Positions 47,405 to 60,813 of a stretch of DNA of 64,000 nt are shown one piece after another. The DNA lies in the NCBI RefSeq assembly GCF_040802235.1, contig NC_133157.1:36980501-37044500 (forward strand), written 5' to 3'. The notes beneath the pieces were generated by a model. That model was given only the letters and a program-made list of their open reading frames with translations, searched no databases and had not been told where the DNA came from. The stretch is from Manis javanica (Eukaryota; Chordata; Mammalia; Pholidota; Manidae). The number at the start of each line of letters is the position of its first letter. The stretch's first letter is position 1. The position numbers and the translations under genes were made by a program.

Positions 47405-50400
47405 ATTTTTTTTATTAAGGTATCATTGATATACAACCTTATGAAGGTTTCACATGAGTAACATTGTGGTTACTACATTCACCCACATTATCAAGTCTCC
47501 ACCCCAAACCTGATTGCAGTCACTATTAGGGTAGTAAGATGCTACAGAGTCACTACTTGTCTTCTCTGTGCTATAGGGTCTTCTCCGTGACCCCGCCACA
47601 TTATGTGTGCTAATTATAATGCCCCTTAATCCCTTTCTCTCTCCCTTCACCTCACCCCCACTCCCACCCTCTTCCCTTTGATAACCACTAGTCACTAGTC
47701 TCTGGGAGTCTGTGAGTCTGCTGCTGTTTTGTTCCTTCAGTTTTCCTTGCTAGTTTTGCCTCATTTTTACACTCCACAAATGAGTGAAATCATTTGGTAC
47801 TTGTCTTTCTCTGCCTGGTTTATTTCACTGAGCATAATACCCTCTAGCATCATCCATGTTGCTGCAAATGGTAAGATTTCTTTTCTTCTTATGGCTGAAT
47901 AATATTCGATTGTGTATATGTACCCCATCTTCTTTACCCATTCGTCTACTGATGGGCACTTAGGTTGCTTCCATATCTTTGCTATTGCAAACAGTGCTGT
48001 GATAAACATAGGGGTGCATATGTCTTTTTGAATCTGGGATCTTGTTTTCTTTGGGTAAATTCCTAGCAGTGGAATTCCTGGGTCAAATAGTATTTCTATT
48101 TTTAGTTTTTTGAGGAACCTCCATATTGCTTTCCACAATGGTTGAACTAATTTACATTCCACCAGCAGTGTGTAGGAGGGTTCCCCTTTCTCCACATCCT
48201 CGCCAGCATTTGTTGCTACTTGTCTTTTGGATGTTGGCCATCTTAACTGGTGTGAGGTGATATCTCATTGTGGTTTTAACTTGCATTTCCCTAATAATTA
48301 GTGATATGGAGCATCTTTCTATGTGCCTGTTGGGCATCTGAATTTCTTCTTTGGAGAAGTGTTTGTTCAGACCCTCCACCCATTTTTTAATGGGGTTATT
48401 TGCCTTTTGGGTATTGAGGTGTGTGAGCTCTTTATATATTTTGGATGTTAACCCCTTGTCAGATATATCATTTATGAATATATTCTCCCAGACCATAGGA
48501 TGACTTTTTGTTCTACCAATGGTGTCCTTTGCTGTACAGAAGCTTTTTAGCTTGATATAGTCCCATTTGTTCATTTCTGCTTTTGTTTCCCTCGCTCAAG
48601 GAGATGTGTTCAGGAAAAAGTTGCTCATATTTATATTCAAGAGATTTTTGCCTATGTTTTCTTCTAAGAGTTTAATCATTTCATGATTTACATTCAGGTC
48701 TTTGATCCATTTTGAATTTACTTTTGTTTATAGAGTTAGACAATAATCCAGTTTCAGTCTCTTACATGTAGCTGTCCAGTTTTTCCAATACCAGTTGGTG
48801 AACAGGCTGTCATTTCCCCATGGTATATGCATGACTCCTTTATCATACATTAATTGACCATATATACTTGGGTTTATATCTGGGCTCTCTAGTCTGTTGC
48901 ATTGATCTATGGATCTGTTCTTGTGCCAGTACCAAATTGTATTGATTACTGTGGCTTTGTAATAGAGCTTGAAGTCGGGGAGTGTAATCCCCCCAGCTTT
49001 ATTCTTCCTTCTCATGATTGCTTTGGCTATTCAGGGTCTTTTGTGGTTCCACATGAATTTTAGAACTATTTGCTCTAGTTTATTGAAGAATGAATACCAT
49101 TTTTATTTTGATAGGGATAGCATTGAATCTGTAGACTGCTTAGGCAGGATGGCCATTTTGACAATATTAACTCTTCCTATCCATGAGCACGGGATGTATT
49201 TCCATTTATTGATGGCATCTTTAATTTCTCTCATGAGTATCTTGTAGTTTTCAGGGTATAGGTCTTTCACCTCACTGGTTAGGTTTATTTCTAGGTATTT
49301 TATTCTTTTTGATGCAATTGTGAATGGAATTGTTTTCCTGATTTCTCTTTCTGCTAGTTCATCATTAGTATACAGGAATGCAACAGATTTCTGTGTATTA
49401 ATTTGTATCCTGCAACTTTGCTGAGTTCAATTATTAGTTCTAGTAGTTTTGGAGTGGTTTCTTTAGTTTTTTTAATGTACATTATCATGTCATCTGCAAA
49501 CAGTGACAGTTTAACTTCTTCCTTACCAATCTAGATACCTTTTATTTCTTTGTTTTGTTTGACTGCCATGGCTAGGACCTCCAGTACTATGTTGAATAAA
49601 AGTGGGGGGAGTGGGCATCCTTGTCTTGTTTCTGATCTTAAAGGAAAAGCTTTCAGCTTCTCACTGTTAAGTGTGATGTTGGCTGTGGGTTTGTCATATA
49701 TGGCCTTTATTATGTTGAGGTACTTGCCCTCTATACCCATTTTGTTAAGAGTTTTTAGAATGAATGGATGTTGAATTTTTTCAAATGCTTTTTCAGCATC
49801 CATATGGAGATGATCATGTAATTTTTATCCTTTTTTTTGTATGACGTTGATGGATTTTTGAATATTGCACCATCCTTGCATCCCTGGAATAAATCCCATT
49901 TGATCATGATGGATGATCTTTTTGATGTATTTTTGAATTTGGTTTGCTAATATTTTTTGAGTATTTTTACATCTATGTTTATCAGGGATATTAGTCTGTA
50001 ATTTTCTTTTCTGCTGTGTCTTTGCCTGGTTTTGGTATTAGAGTGATGCTGGCTTCATAAAATGAGTTTGGAAGTATTCCTTCCTCTCCTAATTTTTGGA
50101 AAACGTTAAGGAGGATGGGTATTAGGTCTTCACTAAATGTTTGATAAAATTCAGTGGTGAAGCCATCTGGTGCAGGGATTTTGTTCTTAGGTAGTTTTTG
50201 ATTACCAGTTCAATATTGTTGCTGGTAATTGGTCTATTCAGATTTTCTGTTTCTTCCTGGGTCAGTCATGGAAGGTTGTATTTTTCTAGAAATTTGTCCA
50301 TTTCTTTTATGCTATCCAGTTTGTTAGCATATAATTTTTCATAGTATTCTCTAATAATTCTTTGTATTTTTCTGTGGTGTCTATAGTGATTTTTCTGTTC

Positions 50401-50571
50401 TCATTTCTGATTCTGTTTATGTGTGTAGACTCTCTTTTTTTCTTGATAAGTCTGGATAAGGGTTTATCTATTTTGTTACTTTCTCAAAGAACCAGCTCCT
50501 TGTTTCATTGATTCTTCCTATTGTTTTATTCTTCTTAATTTTATTAATTTCTGCTCTGATCTTTATTATTT
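47405..50571 (-). mobile_element. 5'-truncated L1, 3.2 kb
   Basis: The 3' T-run (A tail) is at 47405-47413. Then, on the minus strand, come the 3'UTR, the ORF2 C-terminal region (47767-48574, HTAGGMECKLV-type end), and the reverse transcriptase back to [14 protein letters not shown] (49803) and beyond. ORF2 is broken in several frames. The 5' end stops within ORF2 at about 50571. No clear target duplication was found. It is intergenic, between SPINK4 and the ERV. Confidence 0.9.
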
Positions 50572-51469
50572 ATGATCTCTGCACTTTCTTTTAGTGGACT
50601 GAGATCGAAGCAGTCCTCGAGGCTCTGTTTTCTTTAGGTTTCCTGGCCTCCCTGTCTCAGCCATTACAGAGGAGGAAGAGGGTGTCAGAATTCTCCTTGT
50701 GTTCCCTCCCTGAGGAATCCAGAAGAGCAAGGATAGCCCCACGGTGGCTAATAAGACCTTTAAAGTCTGGGGAACAGAAAAGGGGGTCTCTCTTTTGTTC
50801 TCACATCTTAGATAGCTATTTTCTCTTGACATCTCCTTTGTGACATAACTTTTATCTGCAGTCCTTGGATGACTACCTTGGATGACTGTCCCCTATATTC
50901 CTCAGCACACTAGTCTTATAAGATGCTTCTCAGGAAAGTTTTCTTTGGTCAAATAAGTGAAGCCAACGCTGTCTACTGGGTCCCTCCTTTGGGCATTGGG
51001 AATGACTATGAGTTTATTAAAGGCTTTGGGAAGCTCTTCAGATGTCTATTTTTAATCCAGCATTTTCCAGATCAAGTGAATAAAGAACCTTCCCACTTCT
51101 CCCTCCATTATTTGACAAATATCTATTAACACCCACCCCACAACTGGTGTCCCAAGGAACACAGTTTGGGAAACATTCTTTGTTACTGACCATATACACC
51201 TTTTGCAAATTGCCTTCAAATGCCATTAATGTGTTCATTCATTTATTTAAAGATTGTTGGTCATCCGCCATGCTACGTATTAAGGCTACAAAGATTACTT
51301 GTCCCAGCAGCACTCAGGCTAGCAGGAAGACAGATGAGTCAGATTGTGTTGAGGTATGAGAGGTGCTGCGGATATGATGGAACCCAGTGATTAATTATAA
51401 CATGAGTTGTGATCATCTTCACAGATCAGGCAATATCTCACTAAGCCTAGCATAGAAGACTGGGTCATT

Positions 51470-51600
51470 TACATCCTTGCAGTATCAGGAGCTTATAAGA
51501 AAGGCAGAATCTCAGGCTCCACCTTAGAACCACCAACTCAGAACCTGCACTTTAACAAGATCCCCAGGTGAACTTTATGCACATTACTGTTTAGACACTC
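51470..51600 (+). repeat. MER5-like hAT fragment
   Basis: CAGAATCTCAGGCTCCACCT, then ACAAGATCCCCAGGTGAACT resembles the MER5A 3' half. Intergenic. Confidence 0.55.
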
Positions 51601-52555
51601 TCAAAATAAACACACTTCCTGACAAGAATGTAAACAGAACCACAACATATTTCTGTGTGGTGACTTTGCCAAAGGCTGACCTAGTGGTGGCCAGGCCAGG
51701 CCAGGCAGACAGAATAGAAAGGGAAGACTGGTAGAAGCTACAAGTGTCTTCTCTCCTTTCCTTGCCCTCACCTAACAATAACTGCTTAACCAGGAAAGGC
51801 TACAGGTATGTCATCAGAGAGCAAGGAAAGGTAAGGAGGCCATCACTGTTGTCCTTCATGCCTAGGTCTGCCACCACTGGGTAGCATAATGGGTATGGCT
51901 GGGAAGAGGTGAATGAGCAGGGTTCAGAGGGGAAGGGGATATTACCTGTTACCCTCCCAGAGACATCACCTCTGCACCAGCCTGGGTAAATGGCCAGCCT
52001 CAGAGTCCAGGGCTTTGTACAACTTTCAGCTTCTTTCTCTTGATCCTTAACACTGGTTGAGGGAAGAGTACAGGGAGGGTTCATGGCAGCCTACCTACCA
52101 GCCAGCAGTGAAGTCAGGACCAGGACACCTCGAGGCCAAGCAGGTGGTCTGGTTTTGCAATCTCTTCCCCTCCCAATAGGTGACATCCCAGTCTGGGCCT
52201 GGGCCTGGGCACGGGTCCATGAGTGGGCCGCTCACAGGCTACAGTGAAATTGCAAGTAGGCAGGGCCTCAGCCAGAGACCTTGGAGAGGTCCCAGGGAGG
52301 TCTCTTCCCACAGACTTGATTTGTGATGGGTGGAGAGAGACTAGCCCAGTCAGGGTAACTAAGGTGAAGGAAACCAAAAACCACAATATCAATAACTACA
52401 ATGAAGGGTAGCCAAATAGGCCACCCCAAAATATACTGCTTTGGTATATTGATTACTTTGAGCTGTGGGCACTTGAAACACAGCACATGCAGAGAAGGTG
52501 TTCTTTGAATTCCCCTTGTCTGCCTAAAAATAGATCCTCCAGAAGGAACTCATTT

Positions 52556-52667
52556 GGGGGACTTGGTGAAGGGGGGAGCCTAGTAAACATAATGTCCTTC
52601 ATGTAATTGTAGATTAATGATACCAAAATAAAAAAATTAAATTAAATTAAATTAAAAATTTAAAAAA
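52556..52667 (+). mobile_element. L1 3' fragment, 112 bp
   Basis: Last part of the L1 3'UTR (GGACTTGGTGAAGGGGGGAG) and an AAATT-rich tail. Duplication AAGGAACTCATTT at 52543-52555 and 52668-52680. Confidence 0.93.
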
Positions 52668-53889
52668 AAGGAACTCATTTGTCATAGATCCCGTTCCCAA
52701 AGGTGTCACCCACAGAGGGGGCTGACTCTTATCACAGGAAAGGAGACTAGAAGTTGACACGACACCCAGGCAAACTTTGTCACAAACTATTATATCCCCA
52801 TCTATTTTTCTAAGGGCCTATTTAGCTTTCCTAAAAACCATTTCTGATCCCCTAAGAGGCCTACATTCCCCCTTCCCTTTCCTTATTAAGATGGTATTTA
52901 ATCCTGAATTCTAAGCCAGGAAGTCATTCATTTTTCCCTGGGTATCTCCCAAGTATGCATGAGGTACACATGTTAATAAGCTGTGGTTTGTTTTTCTCTT
53001 GTTAAACTGTCTTCTATTACAGGGATCTCAGCTAAGAACTCAGGAGGGTAAAGAGAATGTCATTTATTCTCCCTTACAACAGCCCAACAAAACAAAATAT
53101 GGAAATACCAACACTGCCTTTCAGCATTATTTCCCTGATCCTGAATGTAGAAGAAAATCTTATGTGTGATGCACCCCCCAGGAGGGGGTGGCTGTCTGTG
53201 TCCTCCAGAGGGCAGGAACAGATGAGGTGCATACCCAATGCCTGAATCCACCATGATAAAGACTTTTAGCTATTCTACCTAAATTCCCCAAAGGTAAGGC
53301 AGGTCAAGAATCAGGTAGACAGAGATAGAATTAGGGAGGAAACCTTTTAAGTAGAAGGAAGGGCCAATCCAAAGGCCCAAAAGCAGGACCACACTCACCT
53401 GGTTGGAAGAGGGACATCAACTTGTATGTCTCCATCTAGTCCTGATTAAGCTGGCCCTATTGTGTTTCTACTCTCCCAGGCACCATTCATACCTTGTGTA
53501 TGTCACTGGTGGTAAAGTCCCATGTTTGTTTCCCAAGGACAGGGCTAGTTCTGACTCAACTTATTTTCCAGGAGCCCACTACAGGTGGCCCAACCTAACC
53601 CTGACAGAAAGACTAAGAACTCCCTATATCTCCACAGTAGGTGCTCAGGACAACTGGATCCATTGCAGCAACCCCACTCCTATAGGTAGATTTCATCACA
53701 AGGGTCCCCACCTCACCACCTCCTCCTCTTTTTGGAAGAAGAAGCTAACTTAGAGAGTTGTTTGCTGAGGTTTCTGACACTAATCAGGCATATCTAGAGA
53801 TAGATTCCTTGGCTGGGACTTGCCAGGGTCAGACTGGTTTTTTCCTGAAAACATGAGCAGAGCATGATGTATGTGTTCTCTTAAAAAAA

Positions 53890-54170
53890 CAAAACTCTGG
53901 CTGCAAAAGCAATTCATGCTCATTGTAGAAAACCCAGAAAATGAAGAAAAATATAAAGGAACAAAATAAGTATCACTCCTAATCCCACCACCTAAAGGCA
54001 CCCTCTTTGAACATTTCAGTGAATTCCTGACAAGTGTTTGGTTTTTTTTCTATGCATACACATGTACATATTTAACATAGTTGAGATCATGACGACTGTA
54101 AATTCATGATTTACCTTTTCACTTGGCAGTACACTCTAAGCTCTTACTGATTAAATTTTGCTGTAATCAT
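53890..54170 (+). repeat. old L1-like fragment
   Basis: GCAATTCATGCTCATTGTAG, then AATCCCACCACCTAAAGGCA is typical of very old L1 3' regions. A 70-bp young L1 lies at its end. Family not certain. Confidence 0.4.
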
Positions 54171-54186
54171 CATTAATAGTCCATCC

Positions 54187-54256
54187 CTTGGTGAAGGGGG
54201 GAGCCTAGTAAACAAATGTCTTTCATGTAATTATAGATTAATGATACCAAAAAAAA
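54187..54256 (+). mobile_element. very short L1 3' fragment, 70 bp
   Basis: Only the last 60 or so bases of the L1 3'UTR and a short A-run. Duplication AATAGTCCATCC at 54175-54186 and 54257-54268 proves an independent insertion. One of the shortest L1 insertions one could recognise. Confidence 0.92.
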
Positions 54257-54599
54257 AATAGTCCATCCTACCCTTCTATACTTTGGTTAGCCATGTCCCT
54301 GTAGGGGTCATAGATTTATATCACACTTCAATGCGGACTACACAGAAAAGCCTGTAATTTCTGTGTTCTTTGTCTCTAGCTAATCTAGTCTCATGCACAA
54401 CTTCTCAGTCGCTTTATAGCACAAATTAACAGTGGGTCTCACTAAAGAATAATCTGAAGAAATAATTTAGATTGCCTGCCTTTAAGGCTTTTATCTTTCT
54501 ACATGATCCTGTTCCACATGTCAGACATTTCAGTCTTTATCTTTGCATCCCTTCCATAACAAATTCTAACCCCTGCTCCTCCCACCTTGCCATGGATGC

Positions 54600-56250
54600 T
54601 GAACCAGCCACATTACTCAATGTGATCACAAAGAGTTTAATGAAGGGACTATTTACAAAGGTGCCAGCAAGGCTAAGGTAACAAACAAGAAATGTCAAAG
54701 CAGCCAGGATTAGAGATGTGGGAGGGCACTACCTACCACGCCAGTCCTATAGGAGCAACAGCAAAAAGGGTAGCTGTGGGAGAGACTGCCCACCAGGAAT
54801 TTAGGTGGAGCAATTGTCTCCTGTGGTCTGGCCTAGAGGGTGCTAGGGGAGTAATCACTTTGACATCTATTTCCACCCTCTGATCTTTTTCTAGTGCCTC
54901 CCATTAGTAGAACTGAACTGGAAGACAGAAGAATAAGTATTCTGCAGAGGTCAACCTCCTAGTGCACAGAGCAAGTAGAAAAGGATGGACAAAGGATCTG
55001 AAGGGGCAAGTGGAGAATAAACAGCCCACATGATCTGCGCTGACGAGGGAAAAGGCAAAAGAGACAAACACATTAATAATCTTCAAGCCATATCTATTTT
55101 AGACTTTTAGTAGTTTCTCATTATCACTCTTATAAAAAACATTGTCTCAAAAGAGGACACCCCTCAAACTCTAAATGTTCTAATGAAATTAATATATAAT
55201 GGAAGGAAGTGCAGTATCTCTCAGGGTCAGACTGTATTAGTTAAGTCTCTTTTGGTTGTATGTTACAAAACACTTCAACTAGTTTAAACTGAAAGAAAAA
55301 GAGAGAGAGAGAGAACATCAATTATCAGGATAATTAGGATACTGGGGAGTCTCCCAAGGCCCAGCGGACTTCAAGAGTATAAGAATGTCAGCTATAATTC
55401 AGCAGCTGTTTCCCCTAGGGTTGAGATAGAGCATCCAAGGCAGGGCCCCCTGAGCCCACCTCCGTGGCTGAGATCCAGACCTTTTTGGAGAGGGTGTTCA
55501 CTGGGTGGCAGAGAAGTCACCACAGTGCTGTGCTGGCAGAACATGCTGGAAATCCACCCTCTAGGGTGCTTGGGACGTTTTCACTGGAGTTACTCCTCTA
55601 CAAAACCGCCTGTTGGGGAAGTGCCAGGGGAAGCTGCTGGCCTTTGGATGATTGCTGGCCACCATGTCCTGAAGAGATGGATGCAAAAGAAACAATATGT
55701 CCTGTAGGAAACTGATACTGGAGAAGTTACCTGCATTGCAGAATCTGGATACTGAAAAAGTTGTCCAGGCCATAGAAGCCAGGTGCCACATGCTACAGGG
55801 GCCTGCTGAGCAGAGCACACTGGAATCAGGAAGGAAAATCCCTTCTACAATATCTTTCCAGTTCCCTCTACTGACAAAATTTAACATCTGTCAGCTGGCA
55901 AAGGAAAATTTTGACATGGTCCACTACATTTTTGCAGAGCAGACAATGAAGATTGAATTTGGAGTTGAGAGGCAATAGATTGATAACTAGCACAATCCCA
56001 ACTCTTGTCTCTGGTATGCCCTGAGAAGGGACAATGATGCCAGCTGGTGCCACCCATGGACTGGTCAGTCATCTGTGCTGAGGATGGAGCTGCATTAATG
56101 AAAAGAGAAGCAGGGAGCATGGAAAGGTAGGTGCAAGAAAGCAGACTGCTCACCAAGCAGCCTCTGATTTCCAGGGGAGAGAAGGAAGCATTTCAGTCAC
56201 TGGAGAAATTGCCGGTCAGGATAATTCATCAAGACTCGCCATGGTTTGAA
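54600..56250. other. probable ancient interspersed repeat, family not assigned
   Basis: Contains blocks familiar from other mammalian genomes (TTCTAGTGCCTCCCATTAGT; TCCCTCTACTGACAAAATTT; GGTGCCACATGCTACAGGGG), but I could not name the family. Open frames here (for example 55697-55978) have no recognisable domain and no supporting splice structure. I do not call a gene. Confidence 0.3.
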
Positions 56251-56649
56251 AAAATACCCAAGACTGTCCATTTCCTTTTATTCAAATATGCAGTTCATCA
56301 AGAAACCTGATTTTTCTTCCCATATATCCAATATCTGCTGAGGAACAGATCTTGGGTAGTGGGTACACACAGTCGGCTGTTTTGAAAGGGATGTCATCCA
56401 CTGTGGCCTAATAAATTGGCCTTTGATGGCTGCACCAGCCTTGTGTGGTATTAGTGAAAGTCTGTCACCAAGAGTCTGCTCGTACCTGGAACACTGAGAA
56501 AAGCCAAGTTCTGACCCTGAGTTGCTGAAAACCAGGTTTTGGACATGAGGGACTCAATTAGAGTGCTCTCCTAAAGGACCTGTAGACTGCACCCTAGATA
56601 ATATTGCTGCTAGCCTATTCCTCAAGGAAGAACCCTGCAGAGCACATCA

Positions 56650-57000
56650 TTGGGCATGGATAAGTAGTATTCTATTAATGTCTAACCAACAACCATTCTT
56701 TAGCTGCTGGACTTTCAGGCTGTTTCCATTCTTTCACTATTGCATATAACACAGGCATGAAATGTTTGTGATTAGTGTTCTTTTGCTATTGTTTGTTTTT
56801 GTATTTCAAATGATTCCTTTAGGATAGATGATCAGAACTGAAAATAAACTGATGTCAAATTACAACCTCTTCTCTTTTAGGTGGGAGAAAAGAGCATAAA
56901 CATTGTATAGACACTTGAGACCTGCTGCCGAAAGATTTCAGAAATGTACCAATTACAGTCCCACTAGAGACCATTTCAGGACATCCTGGCTCACACAGAG
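56650..57000 (-). repeat. old L1-like fragment
   Basis: AGGCTGTTTCCATTCTTTCA, then TGCATATAACACAGGCATGA read as reversed L1M. Intergenic. Confidence 0.4.
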
Positions 57001-57014
57001 TATTATAGTTTAAA

Positions 57015-57045
57015 ATGTGTGTGTGTGTGTGTATGTGTTTGCACG
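57015..57045 (+). repeat. TG-rich short repeat
   Basis: About eight TG units followed by TATGTGTTTGCACGCATGC. Intergenic. Confidence 0.7.
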
Positions 57046-58269
57046 CATGCACATATGAAATCTTGCTTTCTTTACACTTATTTGGCTAATAGTGGGGTTA
57101 GATATTCATGCCCACATTTGTTAATCTCTTGCCCTCTTTTGACAATTGTCTGTTCAGATCCTTCAGAGTTGAGAAGTATTTTATTTCAATCTCTAGGGAT
57201 TTTGATGTCCCAGTTTCTTCATTCTGCCCTCTTTTGGATGGAGAAGGGCTCTCTTCCCATATCGAAGTCCTTTGGAAATTCTCTTTTGAATTCAAGTTTC
57301 TTTGGCATAGGAGGGCTAAGCTGGGTGGCAAAGAGCTTCGATGAGAAACAAGTGTATGGAAGTCTGAAGCACGCAAAACCACGTGAGCTTTCATCCCCAG
57401 GTGCATAGTCTTCAAAGGGGAATTTTCACTGGGTGTTTTTCTCCTCTTTGTTTGATTCAATTTGAGTCTCTAAACTATGCTCCTCCTAGGAGCCTAAGCC
57501 ATATATTTAGACGAAATGTGTCATTTAAAGTGCTTTTTTGAAGTTGTGTGATGAATTATCAGAGCAAGAATCTCTTCACCACCCTCTAAACTCTGTTCCT
57601 TCTTTGGCTCAGGGGTAGAAGAAAAACTTTCTCTTCTTTCTTCCCCCAGCCCTCTTGCCTTCTAAGACTGATATAGAGAGCAGGCTCGTCCTGAGAAATT
57701 TGCACACAGGTGGTTCGTAGGTGGCAAGCATAAGACGTTGTGTGTGTTGAAGTAAATGTGGTTTGTGTGGGAGTGCAAGAGGTGGCAGCAACTCCTTCAT
57801 GTGGGGAGTGGGACTTAAATGATGGTATCAAGGAAGCTTTGGGGATGAGGGGCCATTGGTGGTCAGCCTAAATGATGGACGAGGTTTGGTAATATAGTAA
57901 AGTAGTCAGCTAAGTTTCTATCAGTTTCCACTCATGTCTCATCTATATCACCAAGAAATCCTGGCTCTGTATGTGGCTGCCAGAGATAGTCATCCATCTA
58001 TCCATCCATCAATCCATGTACACATGCATAAATGCATGCATCTGACATTTTATTCATTTATTTGTTCATATTTCCAGTGATCCCTCCATCTTTCCATCCT
58101 TTCTTACATTAGCTACCAAGGCCCTGCTCTCTGTAGCATGCTGAAAGCACAAATGTCAAGACAAGATTCTGGCTTTCAGAGAGTACACAGTAGTTGTTAG
58201 CTGGACAACTTAAAAATAGATAACAATACAGTGCAATGAGTGCACCCTATAGGAGTTTAACATATGCCT

Positions 58270-58560
58270 GTATATATGTATCTTTTCCCCAAAAGGCCTT
58301 ACCTGATCACCCAATCTGAAATAGGCTCTTGGTATTATGCTTTTTCATTTCCTTTGGACTATTTATTACAATGTGTTATTATATACTTAATGGTATGTTT
58401 ATTTGCTTAGTATGTGTCTCTCTCAGTTAACTGGAAGCTCTATGGGAGTAGGTTCTATGTCTGCTTTGCTTATCATTGAATACTCAACACCTGGGCCATG
58501 TCTGGCACAGGGCAGGCCTGCAGTTGACGTTCAATGAATGAATGAATAAATAAAGACTGG
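58270..58560 (+). repeat. L2 LINE fragment
   Basis: L2 3' end with GGAAGCTCTATGGGAGTAGG and the terminal AATGAATGAATGAATAAA. Confidence 0.75.
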
Positions 58561-58672
58561 TCACACCCAGGAATGATAATTTCTTGCACAAAACCAGCAG
58601 TCTCAAAGTGTGATCCTTGGACCAGCAACATCACTTACTGGAAGTGAAAAATTCTTGGTCCCACCTTACAAT

Positions 58673-59039
58673 ATTTTTTTTCTTAATTCTTAATTAAGAT
58701 ATTATTGACATACACTCTTATGAAGGTTTCACATGAAAAAACAATATGGTTACTACATTTACCCATATTATCAAGTCCCCACCCATAGCCCAATGCAGTC
58801 ACTGTCCATCAGTGCAGCAAGATGCCACAGATTCACTATGTGCCTTCTCTGTGCTACACTCTTCTCCCCGTGATCCCCCACCACGTGAACTAAACATAAT
58901 ACCCCTCAATCCCCTTCTCCCTCCCTCCCACCTGCCCTCCCACACACACCCCCTTTGGTAACCACTAGTTCATTCTTGGAGTCTCTGAGTCTGCTGCTAT
59001 TTTGTTCCTTCAGTTTTGCTTCGTTGTTATACTCCACAT
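58673..59039 (-). mobile_element. L1 3' fragment, 367 bp
   Basis: T-run then 3'UTR and the very end of ORF2 on the minus strand. Duplication CCACCTTACAAT at 58661-58672 and 59040-59051. Confidence 0.92.
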
Positions 59040-59584
59040 CCACCTTACAATCTTATTTGTTTCCCTCTTTTGCAATGTGCCCTGAGTGGTTAGCAAGGGG
59101 CTTCCCCAGCTTCAGTGTGGCTCATTTAGTGGCTATTTGGCTGCATTGGAAGCAGATGCCAAAACAACAGTATAGACACATGTAAGAGAAAACACAGCTT
59201 AAGATAATGATTCCTAAAATAAATAACAGTCTTTTCCACTAAGATCCTCATGATACAAACCACCGATTTATAAGTCCCCTAGGCTGGGAGTTGGATTACT
59301 CAGGGTATTCACTTGCGTTCTCATGTGAAGCAGACTTACCAGGCATGACACACAACATTCTGTTTGGATAAAGGGCACAGGTGCTTTCTTACGGGGAATA
59401 GTATTGTCCAAGGCCATTTTATTTTGGAGGACAGCTTTTCTTATTAGAGACATTTCAGTGCTCAGTCACAGCAGGTTTTGTTGGCCATCATTCAAGCCTT
59501 GTTGGGTGAATTTAGCAAAGGCTTCTATGTGTGCTCTAACATTCTCCAGACCAATAGAGGGAACAACCTCTCCATTACTTCCTC

Positions 59585-59685
59585 TGACACTGCCCCAGAT
59601 CAGAGTCAGAAACTCTGAGATCAGCAGTCCATGTTCAACAAGCCTTCTGGGTAATTCTGACACACACTAGTTTGCCAACACTGTA
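59585..59685 (+). repeat. MER5-like hAT fragment
   Basis: ACAAGCCTTCTGGGTAATTC and 'tttgccaacactgtact' resemble the end of MER5. Weak. Confidence 0.35.
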
Positions 59686-60000
59686 CTAAATCGATAAATG
59701 GCCATTCTATTCTACTTTAGACATTTGTAGATTTTAGCACAGAGACAAGAGTCATTATTTCAATATTGGGGAAATACTTAAGGGAGAAGGTGATATTTTC
59801 AAGGGTACCTTGAGCTAGATGAGCCAAGGAAAGGCAGTTCAGGTAGAGAGTTGTATACCCACAGGCATGGATAAGCCTGGACTTTGGAGGGATCTAAAAG
59901 TCGTTCTGTGAGAGTGTCCTGCGCATGGCAGGGAATAGCCTGAGATGAGGGTTGACATTTAGGCAAGGATCTTGAATGCCAAATTTCAAGCAGGGAGGTA

Positions 60001-60389
60001 TGTCGGGTCCCTTCCCTGTCTCTGACCCGCAGATGAGGGAAGAGATGCAATTGTTCGTCGAAGATCTTAAGGATCAGCCAGGGGACTCAAGGCGTGACCC
60101 CACAAGAGTGGTGCCAAAAAGGCATCTCTCATATTTATTGATAAAATGGTTGTTAACAATAATATTGGGGTTTCCATGCACAATCATTAATTAAGTTCAA
60201 CTCTCAACAGTTTCACTTTCTGAAGGATAACGAACAAATCCTTATGGTGAACGAACACAGAAACTCTTTCTGTCTTGGCTACTGTTTCTGTCTTGACTAC
60301 AATCATGAACCATAAACAAACCATCAAGGCAAAAGTGCTTATACATATGATTTTCATACTTTATAATATAATTCCATATAATTCCCACA
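60001..60389 (-). repeat. 3' LTR of the class II ERV
   Basis: A block of 389 bases bounded on the minus strand by TGTGGG and CCCGACA, which form a short inverted repeat. It directly follows the polypurine tract AAAAAGGGGGAAA. AATAAA followed by TATGAGAGATGCC marks the end of R at about 60120, and U5 is about 60001-60118. The U3-R part is clearly related to 10838-11160 and 40188-40550. Confidence 0.8.
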
Positions 60390-60402
60390 TTTCCCCCTTT
60401 TT
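60390..60402 (-). other. polypurine tract of the ERV
   Basis: On the minus strand this reads as a run of A, then G, then AAA, immediately before the LTR start TGTGGG. It is the expected plus-strand primer and fixes the LTR boundary. Confidence 0.8.
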
Positions 60403-60813
60403 GTTTTTAAAAGGCTTCAAGATAATGATTGTTGTAACTCAAGCGAAAGATCCGTTCTTAATTTTTTAAATATCAACTTAGCTGGACAAAAGCAGCAGAG
60501 AATGCCTCATGTAAATGGGGGGACGAGGTTCTAAGCCTCGCCTCAGTTGGCCCCCACCTCCTCACCTGTTGACCCTTTATGACTGTGCCTATCTTAGGTT
60601 GTTCCTCCCATGAGGAATCTTACCCGTCTCTGGCTAACCAGCCATCTCCTGGGGCCACACAGGGAGAGAACGTGTGGAAAAAGGAGGCATTAGGAGTAGA
60701 CTGATGTTTGTTTTCATACTCTCACTCTTATGTCCAGCCTTAATCATAGAAATCACAAAATACAAAGACTTAGTGCACGGACTTTCATGAGTAACAATGC
60801 AAACAAAGAACAA
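60403..60813 (-). other. post-env tract of the ERV
   Basis: Non-coding stretch between env and the polypurine tract. It contains conserved blocks (GGTTAGCCAGAGACGGGTAA, GGAACAACCTAAGATAGGCA) that recur at 10480-10560. This shows that the A-tailed copy there includes env-to-LTR sequence and not only LTR. Confidence 0.75.

Larger units (their letters stand above)
39230..60000. other. gene-free, repeat-rich interval upstream of SPINK4
   Basis: About 20 kb holding the repeats listed separately. Unrepeated stretches (for example 40600-42600, 50620-52500, 53000-53880, 57100-58200, 59050-60000) show no exon with conserved coding and splice sites, and no RNA gene that I can recognise. By synteny B4GALT1 should lie beyond the right edge. 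Confidence 0.55.

Noticed and set aside
55464-55978. Possible small gene or processed pseudogene (83- and 93-codon frames)
   Set aside because: No recognisable domain, no splice signals that join frames, no A tail or flanking duplication. The surrounding blocks look like an ancient interspersed repeat.
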